Origin: Limnanthes douglasii subsp. nivea
Lineage: Eukaryota; Streptophyta; Magnoliopsida; Brassicales; Limnanthaceae
NCBI GenBank assembly: GCA_036936605.1
Contig: JAUPFV010000003.1
Coordinates: 101,627,278 to 101,691,277, forward strand
Direction: 5' to 3'
Length of the DNA stretch: 64,000 nucleotides
Numbering within the stretch: the first letter of the stretch is position 1; each line of letters begins with the position of its first letter. Under the pieces are notes generated by a model that had not been told where the DNA came from, ran no database searches, and saw only the letters and a list, made by a program, of their open reading frames with translations. Made by a program: the position numbers and the translations under genes. Below are positions 35,640 through 47,300 of the stretch, piece by piece.

Positions 35640-36330
35640 TTAAGTTTAAAAGATGTGAAACATGTTCACTTTAAGTACTGATAGATGCGAACCGCCTTTA
35701 TTTTTTGAACTGGTAGATGCAAAACTTGTGTAATTGTGGATGCAAGACATTTGTATTCTTTTTGTATTGATAGATATGAAATGTGTGTATTCTTGGTATT
35801 GATAGATGTAATGTGCCAAAACCATATAATAAGAATTCAATGTAAAGTATAATTTAAAAAAAAAATCAAAACATATCACAAATGGTATTAGTTTTGTTTG
35901 TCTTAAAAAAGAAAAATAATATTATTTTCTGATTTTTTCTAAATTACGATTTAAAAGATACGAATTTCTAAAAAAATTAATTTTAGAGTGTAAATGAAAA
36001 AGACGACTATTACGAAGAAGATACGAAACTTTTTCGTTGCTAAATGTGAAACCTTTCTAAGTTTGTACATGTAGATGCGAAACCAGACGATTATAATAGA
36101 TGTGAAACCAGACAACTATGATAGATGTGAAACCATGCATATGATAGATGCGAAACCATATAATGAAAAACCATTATAAAATAGAACTTTAAAAAAAAAT
36201 CAAAACATATTATTAGTCTTACTAGTTTTGTTCATCTTAAAAACAAAACGAACAGTATTTTAAGATTTTTTTTTGAATTTCAATTTAAAAATTTAAAATT
36301 TTAAAATTTTAAAAAAAAATAAAAAATATC
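35640..36330 (+). repeat. Dispersed repeat family R2: minisatellite plus tail, two copies
   Basis: Two adjacent copies. Each has a short irregular array of GATAGATGYGAAACC words (35680-35815 and 36065-36165) followed by a conserved tail: AAAAAATCAAAACATAT, TAGTTTTGTT, GTCTTAAAAAA or CATCTTAAAAA, then a TTTTTCTAAATTACGATTTA-like block (35850-35970 and 36190-36310). The tail also follows the 48-bp array at 42658-43018. No coding content was found. Confidence 0.6.
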
Positions 36331-39300
36331 TCTTGGATTTTACATGTATGGATAACTTAGAAACAATTTTTTTTTTCTTTTATCGATAATAAATTTGTAG
36401 GGCTTAAATAATAAGTCTCATTTAAAAAGACATATGTTTTTCTTTTCCATCTAAGTTTTTCATCGTATAAATTATAGTTTTAATTTTATATTTTTAGATA
36501 TTTTAAAATAATTTATAACTAATATATTTGGATGCCTTTCCTCTTTTAGACTTGTCTTTCCTATTAATTTTAATATTTTGATATATCTTTTCTATTTGCA
36601 TCAATAATTTTTTAAAACAAAACTAATAAAATTACATATATGTATTATATAGTATAGAATTATGTTTTGTATCTAAGTGCTTATTACTTTGATGAGTCAG
36701 GTTTAAAAAAATTAAATCTAAGTGGAAATTAAATTCTGAGACATGCTGTAAAAGGCAGATATGTTTGACCGACACTATTGGGATTAAAAGACGAATCTCC
36801 GTGTTCTTCTTTGAAACCTGTAAATATATTTTTTAATATTTTGTGTAGATTAACCATGTTAGGAATTTAATACCACGTGGAGATCGCATCTTAAGACGGT
36901 ATAATGAACATATTTTAATGCGAAGTAGTAGCTAGTATTTTTTATTACATACATACGATTCATCTTATAGTTTTTTTTTCATATATAGAGGAATTAGGAG
37001 AAAGCTATGAAAACTTAAGTTATAATTTTATTTGTTTTTCTTTTTATAATTTGGTTAGATTATTTGTATTGGTTGTTTTATTTGAGTTTTTCTAAAATTA
37101 AATATTTAAGTCGATATTTTTTTTAATAAACTTTTCAATTATGTATATATTATTTGGTTGTAAATTTTAGTTATATTAGTTTAGTGTGTTTATTAATTAA
37201 TTAAATAAAATACTTATATAATAAATTTTATTTTAACAAATAAAATTTGATATCCTCTAAAATTTAATTACGAATTATTATCTATTATTAAATAAATTTT
37301 AACTTTGAAATATTAAAAAAATAATAAAATTATAAATAATAGAAATAGTTGCAAATGTAATTTTATTAATAAATGAATTTTTTTTAACAATGATTGAATT
37401 CAAATTAATAACTATTTTATTTCTATTCATTCAGATGGTTATACATGTATCTTATCACACCTCATAACCATCTATTACATAAACTATTAATTTGCTCTCG
37501 AATTTGTCGCTAGTATTTTTGTAACACATTATACCTATTTTAATCTTTCACTATTTTCATCTTCTTCTTTATTTGTTTTTACTTGTAGTTAGGGGCAGAT
37601 TCAGAGGGTAGCCAAATATGCCATGGCATATCTTAAATTATAAAATAAATGTTTAGTATAGTGGTAAATAACCTAACCTATTTTCTCAAAGTTACTAATT
37701 TTAGGTTTTTTCCCATATCACTAGCGAATTTTGTTTTGTTTGTTTAATGTTTAATAGATGATTTAGTTTAATTTGTTTACAAGATGTTGGGCAAATTTTT
37801 AATGCCTAAGTCTAGGCTGTCGGAGTCTAATACTTCTATTATCGGAAATGAATCAACTGAAATGTCATCGCGAAGAACCTACTTCTATCCATGGTGAAGT
37901 AAAATATCGATATATTTTTACAATGCAGTATTCTAATATTCTTTTGTATTATTTTTGGTATACTTTTAATTTTAGTTATGGAATCGCCCCCAGTTGTAGT
38001 GTGAGCTGTTATTTTATCATGTATATTGATTATGCTTCAATCTTTTGTTTATTTCTCACTGGTTCGTTGGTGTTGTGAGTTTATTATTTCACCGACTCTC
38101 ATAGTATTTGAAATAGTAGCTCTTTTTCTAATTCGACATTTTTATGGTAAATTTTACCAACTTCTTTATCTATATGATAATAATTTTTTATTTTGTCACA
38201 AGGGTAATGACGTCCCAATGGTATATAATCTTATCACATTATCCCATAGTCTTAAAATATATTCATATGTTTTAAAGAAAAATTTCAAAATAAGAACTAC
38301 AAAATTATTATTACTATAAAATCAACTTTATTGTCGGTTAAATATTTTGATAAAAAATATCAATTTAATTGGTCTTAAAATAAATTAATTAATGAATGCC
38401 ATAATTAACACGTATTTTAAACCAATAAATTTTTTAGGCTTTGCTTTTGAGATGTCTAACATTTAATCTGAACCACTCATCTCACTTTAGATCGACGACT
38501 ATTATGTATTTATTCATTTTATACATAGGTAGTGCCATTTTCACTTTTATTTTTTACAAACTTTTAATCTCCAGAACCTATTTCTAATTATTCTCTTTAA
38601 ACTTATTTTATTGAACCGACACCTTCTACGTTCATCATTAGATACTTCATCCGTCATTTTACTCATGTAAAAAATTACTTTTTAATTCACTTGACTTTAT
38701 TATCATAACTAAATCCATCTGGATAATCAAATTTAGCCGATAGTTTCCCACACAATCATCCATCATTTATCTTTTATTATTTATTCATTAGTTAACATGC
38801 CAACATATAAGGAATCAAATTGTGAGAATGATCCATTGATTCTTTTAAATGACCACCAAAATAATAAATTTGAAGATGATACTATTTTATCGGGTAGTAG
38901 TAGCTCACAAAATTCATTATATTTCTTGTATGTTAGTGGATAAGATATTGAACCACTCGAAGTACTAATATACTTTTTATCTTTCTAAATATAATACCAT
39001 TCCTTCCGACGAGCCTTCTGAACCCTTGAACTCTCATAAAAAAGAAGATGGCAAAGACTTATAAAAAATATCATATTTAGTATTGGTTCTTCTTCCAACC
39101 AATATGAAGAGAATGAAATTGGATTATTGAATGATGATTTTCACACTAAAATATTATTTTTACTGAGAATAAAGAAAGAAAAAGAACAAAAGTTGATTCT
39201 GCTGTGGATAATTATCGCCTGAGGGTAGGCTTGTAATTTGTTTGGTATTTTATAGTAGTATGGGGGTATTTAATATTTAGAGTAGATAGTAGAGAGATAA

Positions 39301-40364
39301 TTAAGCTGGCTGGTTGCAGTTAATTCTCATTACCCACACTTAATGCAGGTGGTTGGGTATTTATACCTTTATGTTTGGGCCCTTATGGGCTTTCGGGTCA
39401 TGTTTAATGGACCCGGGTCATGTTCAAAGACCCATGAGCTCTAAGTAGGAGAGCAAGTAGCTTAGTCAAGTAGTGTTTAGGTTTTTTAGTACTTTTGTCA
39501 TAGTTCGAACAGTCCTACGGGCCAAGTGTTCGAAGTGATCTGTCCGGTCCGGAGGCCTTGGACCGATCTGTCCTTGTCCTGGGAGCATGTAGAATTCGGA
39601 CTCATCAGATTCAATTTAAATGAGGTATTCTTGACAACATTAAAATTTGCATCCCATCAAAAAAAAAAGATTATACCCATCGTGTCATTGGTAATAAATG
39701 ATGTTTTTTATAAACTAATGAAATCGAGTATTAAGTTCCCTCTTCATCCAAAAATACTTGATTTTTTCCAAAAGTGTAGATTATGCCATAGTCAATTTAC
39801 TTCCAACACCTATCAGACAATTACTAGTATCATTGTAGCATATTTATCCCCAAATAATACATTTAGATTTTTTAACGTTGTGCACAAATGACAATTTAAC
39901 AAAGTTCTTGGCTCATCTTACTATTATTTCACTACCCAAAACACATAAGTATGGTTACACTTTCGTCTTCAGATCATGGTTTTTTCTAATAATTTAGATT
40001 ATACCCTAGTCAAATTACTCTCAGTGGTCGGTGGATGATGACTAATATCGTCCTAGCACCATTATCACTTAATAAGCCATTTGGATTTTCTAACTTTATG
40101 CGCAAATACCAATTTAATAAAGTTACCGGCTGTTGTTTCTATTATTTCCCTGCCCCAAAACACATAATCTTGGTTACATATTTATAGGTCGTCATTTTTT
40201 TTGCATTTCTTATACTTGTAAGTCGCTATTTCCCATTTCCAGTAAAAACTATCCCTGATACTTTTCAAAACTAGATTTTGATTTCATCAAACAAACATTA
40301 ACATCAGATATGTTGAAATAATTGATAAAATATATCGAAATAAGTGATAAAATAACCTTTATTT
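36331..40364. other. AT-rich intergenic DNA, nothing firmly recognised
   Basis: Several short open frames (37848-38078, 38026-38319, 39526-39891 on plus) have no recognisable product. A less AT-rich patch at 39230-39600 (GTTTGGGCCCTTATGGGC, GTCCGGTCCGGAGGCC) has the look of an LTR fragment, but no partner was found. Confidence 0.45.
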
Positions 40365-40800
40365 TATCCAAAATAAATGAGAAATCATGTTAAAACCATA
40401 CAAACAACATATAGTAATAAATATCTTTCGAGTCTCTAAAACTAAAACTCTAAATTAATCAAAATCTTAAAGATGAAATCATAAGACTAAGAAAACATAT
40501 TCCAACAGAAAAAAGAAGAAAAAATAGACAAAAAGTAGATAGTTTATTGTTTCGTTGTTGATTTTTTCTTCGAATCGTCGTGATTTTAAAAGAAAAAAAT
40601 GAGTTGTATAAATAGATGAAAAGTCGTAACCATAGTTGAAAAAAGCGAGTTTAATAATAAAAATAGTAAATAATAATTAGTTATATAGCAAGTTAGAGTA
40701 CTTATGATATTTAAAAAATGAATATTAAATAGTAATTAATAAAATTAGTTTAATCTTAAATAATAATAATAATAATAATATATTTAATATACAAAATTGT
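40365..40800 (+). repeat. Direct repeat D1, left copy
   Basis: Shares extended similarity with 42110-42540 at a nearly constant offset of about 1740 bp: TCATGTTAAAACCATACAAA, GAGTCTCTAAAACTAAAACT and TTAATAAAATTAGTT, then a TAA microsatellite. The pair brackets the TRIM-like element. Confidence 0.8.
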
Positions 40801-40856
40801 AACTACATAGTAAGATATTTATATAGATAAAGACACCAACAATAAATATAAGAATA

Positions 40857-42109
40857 CGATGTGGATAAACACATAATATAAAAATACTATATATGCTAGC
40901 ATCCACTTAGAAACTCATAAATGCTTAGCGAGATACATTAAAAGTTTTTCAAGAACAAATAAACGAGATTAGTCGTTTTAAGGAAATTCAAAAATTACAT
41001 TGAATCTTCAAGTGTTCTTCAAACGAAGACCTTCAAACGTCATCTTCTTCATATTCACAACCCATCTTCTTCTTCGCATTTCTTCAACATATCTTCCATC
41101 TTAATCTAAAATTTCAAATATTAAATCATCATTTCAAAATTATCGATTTCTTTTTATTTTTAAATCTCAAATCTTCAACCCCAATTCCAAATTCTAAATT
41201 TAAGAAATCCGCAAAATCTAAATTCATATCCAAAATCTAAATCTAATACTAAATGCAAAATCAAAACGAAAATCAAACTCAAAACCGAATCCCGGTATAC
41301 CAGAAACCAAATCTAAAAACCAAACCCAAATCAAATCCAAATCCAAAATCTAAAACTAATACTAAATGCAAAACCAAAACTAAAACCAAAATCAACCCCC
41401 AAACCAAATCCCAATCTACCAAAAACCAAATTTTAAAACCAAACCTAAATCAAATCCAAATATAAATCCAAAAACGTAAAAGCAAATCAAAATATTATCT
41501 CCAAATCAAAATCCAAACAAAAATACAACCATTACAAAACCAAAACCAAATACCAAAACTAACTCGAAAATCAAAATCAAAATCAAAATCAAAAGCCAAA
41601 TCCAAATCTAAATCGAAATACCAAATCAAAACTCAAATCGAATCCAAAAAATCCAAATACCAAATAAAAATCCAATCCAATCAAATCAAATCAAAACTGA
41701 AAAACCTCAATCCAAATCGAACAAAAATTCTAATCGTAAACAATACAAAACTCAATAAAAAAACACAAAACAATCTCAATTTACAAACAATTTTATCTAA
41801 ACAAACATTAAGTTGAACTAACATACCACAGCTTCACCTTAGCTATGATTGCAGTAGCTCGATGACCAAAAAAGCAAAAGACAACCAATTTTTTTTTGTT
41901 TTTTCCTGACAGACAGATATAACAACTGACCACCGACACATCAAAAGATGAAAACAGTATCAAATCAATTTAATGATCGGACAATGCTCTTATACCATGC
42001 AGATATCAAAAGTGTTTTATTATTAGAAGGAATTGTAATTACAATAGGTAGAAAGATCTCTAACGATGTGGGATAAACACATAATATAAAATAACTATAC
42101 ATGCTAACA
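40857..42109 (-). mobile_element. Possible TRIM-like LTR element
   Basis: On the minus strand a candidate 5' LTR of about 110 bp begins TGTTAGCATGTATAG at 42108 and ends ATCTGCA near 41999. TGGTATAAGAGC (41998-41987), one base off the initiator-Met primer-binding site TGGTATCAGAGC, follows directly. A related but diverged or truncated 3' LTR starts TGCTAGCATATATAG at 40900. The interior, about 1.1 kb, has no coding domain. This matches the layout of a terminal-repeat retrotransposon in miniature, but the 3' LTR is only convincing for about 45 bp. Confidence 0.5.
41160..41790. repeat. G-depleted A/C-rich (AAATCCAAAACC) tract
   Basis: About 600 bp of plus strand composed of variations on AAATCCAAAATCTAAA and AAACCAAATC, with very few G residues. 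The strand asymmetry is extreme. A 70-codon frame at 41253-41465 rich in Lys, Asn, Gln and Thr is a composition artefact. It lies inside the TRIM-like element. Confidence 0.85.
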
Positions 42110-42540
42110 AAAATAATTAAGAAGTCATGTTAAAACCATACAAACAATATATAATAATAAAACCCATTTGAGTCTCTAAAACTAAAACTCTAATTTAATA
42201 AAAAAACATAAAATTGAGATCCTAGAACTAATAAAACATATATTATGAGAAGAAAAAAAAACAGGCAAAAAATTAGTTTATCGTTTTATTGTCGGATTTT
42301 TCTTCGATTTGTAATGATTTTACTAGAGAAAATGAATTATAGAAATAGATGAAAAATCGTAACCATAGTTGAAAAATAAAAAAGATAACCGAGTTTAATA
42401 ACAAAATTGGTAAATAATAATTAATTATATAATGAGTAAGAGTATTTGTGGTATAAAAAATTGAATATTAAATAGTAATTAATAAAATTAGTTGAATTTT
42501 TAATAATAATAATAATAATAATAATTTTTTGAGTAATAAG
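42110..42540 (+). repeat. Direct repeat D1, right copy
   Basis: Similar to 40365-40800. The similarity begins exactly where the candidate TRIM LTR ends (about 42109), which suggests the duplication and the insertion are mechanistically linked. Confidence 0.8.
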
Positions 42541-42657
42541 TTAGATAGTATGTTTTTTTAGATATTTATTTATATTTAAGAATTTTTTTATATTTTATCT
42601 GAAATAATGGAAGTAAGATTGGTCGCACATCTATCTACTCCCATTATGTTTAGTATT

Positions 42658-43018
42658 GCTTGACTTAATAATTCGTGGTCTCTCAACTTTATCATGCATG
42701 GTTTCGCATGATTTAAAAATGTTTGGTATCTCAACTTAATCACGTTTGGTCTCGCATTATTTAGTAATGCAATGTCTCTCGACTTTATCATGCTTGGTCT
42801 CGCATGATTTAATAATGCATGGTCTCCCAACTTTATCATGTTTTGTCTCGCATGATTTAATAATGTTTTGGCTCTCAACTTTATATTGTCTGGTCTCACA
42901 TTATTTAATAATGCATGACCTCTAAACTTTATCATGTCTGATCCCGGATGATCTAATAATGTTTGGTCTTTCAACTTTATTATGCATGGTTCCACATGAT
43001 TTAATAATTCATGGTCTC
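42658..43018. repeat. 48-bp minisatellite, 7.5 copies
   Basis: Seven full 48-bp units start at 42658, 42706, 42754, 42802, 42850, 42898 and 42946, with a partial unit at 42994. The consensus runs GCATGATTTAATAATGCATG then GTCTCYCAACTTTATCATG. Because 48 is a multiple of three, one minus-strand frame (43022-42588) stays open through the whole array and would give 16-residue repeats of the form DHALLNHARPNMIKLR. No signal of expression is visible. The array is followed by the R2 tail (43100-43215). Confidence 0.92.
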
Positions 43019-43099
43019 GCATGATTGTTTATCTTTGGTTTAACATGATTATTTATGCATGTCTCACATGTTTGTTTATGCATGGTCTATCATGTTTTA

Positions 43100-43215
43100 T
43101 CGCAAAAAAATAAAATATCAATGGATCTAGTTTTCTTCGTCTTTAAAAAACAAAATCGGCGGTATTCATATTTTTCCCCAAACTACGATTTGAAAGATAC
43201 AGACTATAAAAAAAT
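43100..43215 (+). repeat. R2 tail, third copy
   Basis: CTAGTTTTCTTCGTCTTTAA, CGGTATTCATATTTTTCC and AAACTACGATTTGAAAGATA match the tails at 35850-35970 and 36190-36310. It again lies just downstream of a minisatellite. Confidence 0.6.
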
Positions 43216-43590
43216 GCGAAAAAAAAAATTTGGTTCAAAAAATGAAAAAATGGTTACTTGTGGGTTTTCACCTTGTGCATGTATCTATTGATAATTTACT
43301 AATTTTAGATATTAGGTGGTATCGAGAAACTTGACTATGTATATATACGTAGTTCACCTTTATTTCTATAGTCAATTTCTTTTAATATATTTAACACTTC
43401 ATTCCTTTTCATAGACAAAAAAAAGTCAATCGCACGAATTTAACGATAACCTTCATCATTATCAAAAATTCATTTTCTTTATCAAAAAAATTGTATTTTT
43501 AGTTATCGTCCAACGACGTGCATTTTTTGAAATCCGATCGTTATTTACTGTAAATGAAAAAGTTTTTAATAAAGTATTTGGACGTCACTA

Positions 43591-43594
<4 letters not shown>

Positions 43595-43642
<48 letters not shown>
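43595..43642. repeat. (AT)n microsatellite
   Basis: AT run of about 48 bp, roughly 420 bp upstream of the beta-galactosidase TATA box. Confidence 0.93.
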
Positions 43643-43646
<4 letters not shown>

Positions 43647-44017
43647 TTGGATAAATAAAAAAATTAAAAAACTCTTTGTTTGGATAATACTATTTTTAAA
43701 AATAAAATTTTATGAGTTGCGAAAATAACATAAAATATAGCATAACCATAATACATTATTAATTATTATTGTCATGATAATTTTTGATTTTCTTTTCCTT
43801 TTCTTTATAGCTTTGCGTTTTTGTTAGGAACCGAATTCTATTTGCATCCAAACAACATATTGACCCCATGTCACCGGCCCTCACTCTTCCTCCAGACTCA
43901 TAAAAATTTGAATAAAAATTCAATATTTCTAACAGTTCTCATTAATTGATTGGCGTACGCCTAAACAGGTGGGTCCAAAAACCCCATCTTCCCATTTAGA
44001 ACCTACATTCTGCAGTC

Positions 44018-44025
44018 TATAAAAG
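44018..44025 (+). promoter_or_regulatory. TATA box of the beta-galactosidase gene
   Basis: TATAAAAG, about 286 bp upstream of the start codon. Transcription would start about 30 bp downstream (44048-44055). The 5' UTR of about 250 nt contains a CT-rich stretch (44130-44165), common in plant leaders. The start site is inferred. Confidence 0.65.
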
Positions 44026-44303
44026 CAACTACAAAGCACCATCTTTTTAGCAGACAACCATTCAATATTCAACCTACACACTACCCAAATTCACTACCCC
44101 AAAACTTAATACTCCTGCTATACTACCAAGTTCCCTCTTTTTTCTTTTTCACATTCTCTCTCTTCTTGAGAAAAAAAAAATTGATAGAAAAAGACATAAA
44201 AAAACAGAGACCGACCCGCAGTGTTTCCTTTTTTCTGTAAGAAGATAATAGGAATACAAAGTGTGTGTAAGGAATTCAAAAAGTTTGTCTTTTTATAATT
44301 TTA

Positions 44304-47300
44304 ATGATGGGTTTCAATATCGGTCTAGTGAGGAATGTGTTTATGGTGGTCGCTCTGTTTTTGCTGAGTTCCTTGCTTTCCTCTGTTTCTGGCTCTGTTT
44401 CGTATGATAGTAAAGCTATTACCATTAATGGAAAAAGAAGGATTCTTATTTCTGGCTCTATTCACTACCCAAGAAGTACTCCTGAGGTACTTTTTTATTC
44501 TCTACAGAAAATGCAGCTTCACGGGTCTCTCTTATTTTTCTCAAAAGTTTTGTTCTTTTGTTTATGTTTTCGAACAATTGTTTTTGTTTCTAGTTTATAA
44601 CTATTTGGGTTTTGTTGTCATAGATGTGGCCAGATCTTATTCAGAAAGCAAAAGAAGGAGGGTTAGATGTGATTGAAACATACGTTTTCTGGAATGGGCA
44701 TGAACCTTCACCTGGCAAAGTAAAGAAAAATCAATAATTTTTTTAAATTTTTTGAAATTTTGATGTGTATCCTTGTTTTGATTTTATACTTGAATGGTTT
44801 AATTTCAGTATTACTTTGGAGGGAACTATGATTTGGTGAAATTCATCAAGCTGGTCCAACAAGCAGGTCTTTATGCTAATCTTAGGATTGGTCCTTATGT
44901 GTGTGCAGAATGGAACTTTGGGTAATATTATCAGTTTAAGCATAGTTTATATGAAGTTCTTTGATAATGATGTATAAGTTTAAGGTCTTGATGAATTTGT
45001 TTTCATTTTTTTACAGAGGCTTTCCTGTTTGGCTCAAGTTCATTCCAGGTATCAGTTTCAGAACTGATAATGAGCCTTTCAAGGTTAGTCATCTTTCAGT
45101 GTGTTTCAAGGTTAGAATTTTATGTTTTCGGGTTGGTAATATACAATTTGAATTGGTGATTAGGCTCAAATGCAAAAATTCACGACGAAAATCGTTAATA
45201 TGATGAAAGCAGAAAGATTGTATGAATCTCAAGGTGGTCCAATAATACTTTCTCAGGTACCAAACTCAAATAACAAATCAAGTTGTATTATAGTAAGAGA
45301 CTGTGTGCTCAAATGAAAAAAGTAACTTTCTTGATATGTGACAGATTGAAAATGAATATGGACCTATGGAATATGAAATCGGCGCACCTGGTCGATCTTA
45401 TACTCAATGGGCAGCTAAAATGGCTGTGGGACTCGGCACGGGTGTTCCGTGGATCATGTGCAAGCAAGATGATGCGCCTGATCCTATCGTAAGTACTCCA
45501 TACTTCTTATTTTTTAGTGTTTTTTCGTATCTAGACTTCTAAATATATTGTTTTGAAACAACAGATTAATACCTGCAATGGTTTCTATTGTGATTACTTC
45601 TCTCCAAACAAGGCATATAAGCCTAAAATGTGGACAGAAGCTTGGACTGGATGGTAAGTGCTAAATATCTTGTCACAAGATATTCTTGTGTAGTTGGAAA
45701 ATAATAAGATGTTGAATTTTGGTTGGTTTACATTTTCTATATGCTCATGTAGGTTTACAAGTTTTGGTGGTGCAGTTCCTTACCGACCAGCAGAAGATCT
45801 GGCCTATTCTATTGCAAGGTTTATACAGAACGGAGGATCCTTCTTCAATTATTATATGGTAATTGAATAAGATTATCTGATTTTGCAAAGTTAATTGAAA
45901 GCCTGATTGCAGTTGATAATTTTTATGTTTTTTTCTCGCTTATTTCAGTATCATGGAGGAACGAATTTCGGTAGAACTGCGGGTGGTCCCTTCATTGCCA
46001 CTAGTTACGACTACGACGCACCTCTTGATGAGTATGGTACGTAAAATAAGATCTCAAAAAGTTCATGTTTATCGTGGAATTATAATTTGAAGTATTGATT
46101 GGCCTTTCGATCAAAATTTCATTTTTGTCTATTCGGCGATATGGGTTAATAAGGTTAAACAATTTGTATATAGGACTACCAAGGGAACCCAAGTGGGGAC
46201 ATTTGAAGGATCTGCATAGAGCAATAAAGATGTGTGAGCCGGCATTAGTATCCGCCAATCCCACCGTGATGTCACTTGGAAACTTTCAACAGGTTAATTT
46301 TTGTCTCATTTCGGAAATCGGTTAGATATAACTACAAATATTAATTATATAATTTTACTTTAGGCTCATGTTTTCCAATCAAAATCTGGCACTTGTGCTG
46401 CATTTCTTGCGAATAACAACCCGAGATCATACGCCAGAGTTTCTTTCCGTAACATGCATTACAATCTGCCTCCTTGGTCCATCAGTATTCTTCCTGACTG
46501 CAAAAACACACTTTACAATACAGCAAGGGTGAGTATACATTTCACTAAATAATGATATTTTAATCAGACTCCTTGGTCTATGTATACGTTATAAAGTAAT
46601 CAAAATTCAACTTGTTATGTAGGTTGGTGCTCAAACTTCAAAAATGAAGATGACTCCTGTTTCTCCTCATGGAGGATACCTTTGGCAAGCTTACACTGAT
46701 GAGACGGCTTCTTACAGTGATACTGCGTTCACAATGACTGGTTTGAGGGAACAGATAAATACTACTCGAGATATCTCTGACTACTTGTGGTACATGACGG
46801 AGTGAGTATTGCACAACCGTGCAGATATTTATTTCTCATTATCGTATGTCCAAACTACAATATTTATACGTTTGTTCCACTCCGTTCAGTGTTAAGATTG
46901 ATCCAAGTGAAGGATTTCTTAGGACGGGCAGCTATCCCGTCCTTACTGTTTTATCAGCTGGGCACGCGTTGCATGTGTTTATCAATGGCCAACTATCAGG
47001 TGAGTAATATTAATTGTGGTACTCAACTGATTTACATTTCTCCCACCACCTTACAAATTGTATTGTATTTTATCTTTTGCAGGAACGGTCTATGGTAGTG
47101 CAGACTACCCGAAAATAACATTCAGGGAAGGTGTGAAGCTAAGAGCTGGCATGAACAAAATTGCACTTCTAAGCATTGCCGTTGGTCTTCCGGTTAGTTC
47201 TCTCTCCCTCTAACACAGAACTGCATTGACAATCTATTTTGTCGACCAAGATTACAATATAGTAGTTCTAATGAACCCTTTTATGCTGTGTTTGAATCCA

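Noticed and set aside
37590..37910. Possible hAT or MYM-finger transposase start (MLGKFLMPKSRLSESNTS)
   Set aside because: Only a short, non-diagnostic stretch. No zinc-finger or dimerisation motif follows and no TIR or 8-bp TSD was seen.
39230..39600. GC-richer patch that could be a solo LTR or a gene exon
   Set aside because: No TG...CA ends with a 5-bp duplication and no second copy in the window. The 39526-39891 frame has no recognisable product.
41253..41465. Asn/Lys/Thr/Gln-rich frame resembling a low-complexity protein
   Set aside because: It is the translation of a G-depleted A/C simple tract and has no start context or splice evidence.
45983..46325. Minus- and plus-strand frames across exons 9-10 of the beta-galactosidase
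   Set aside because: Shadow frames and exon-intron read-through of the spliced GH35 gene.
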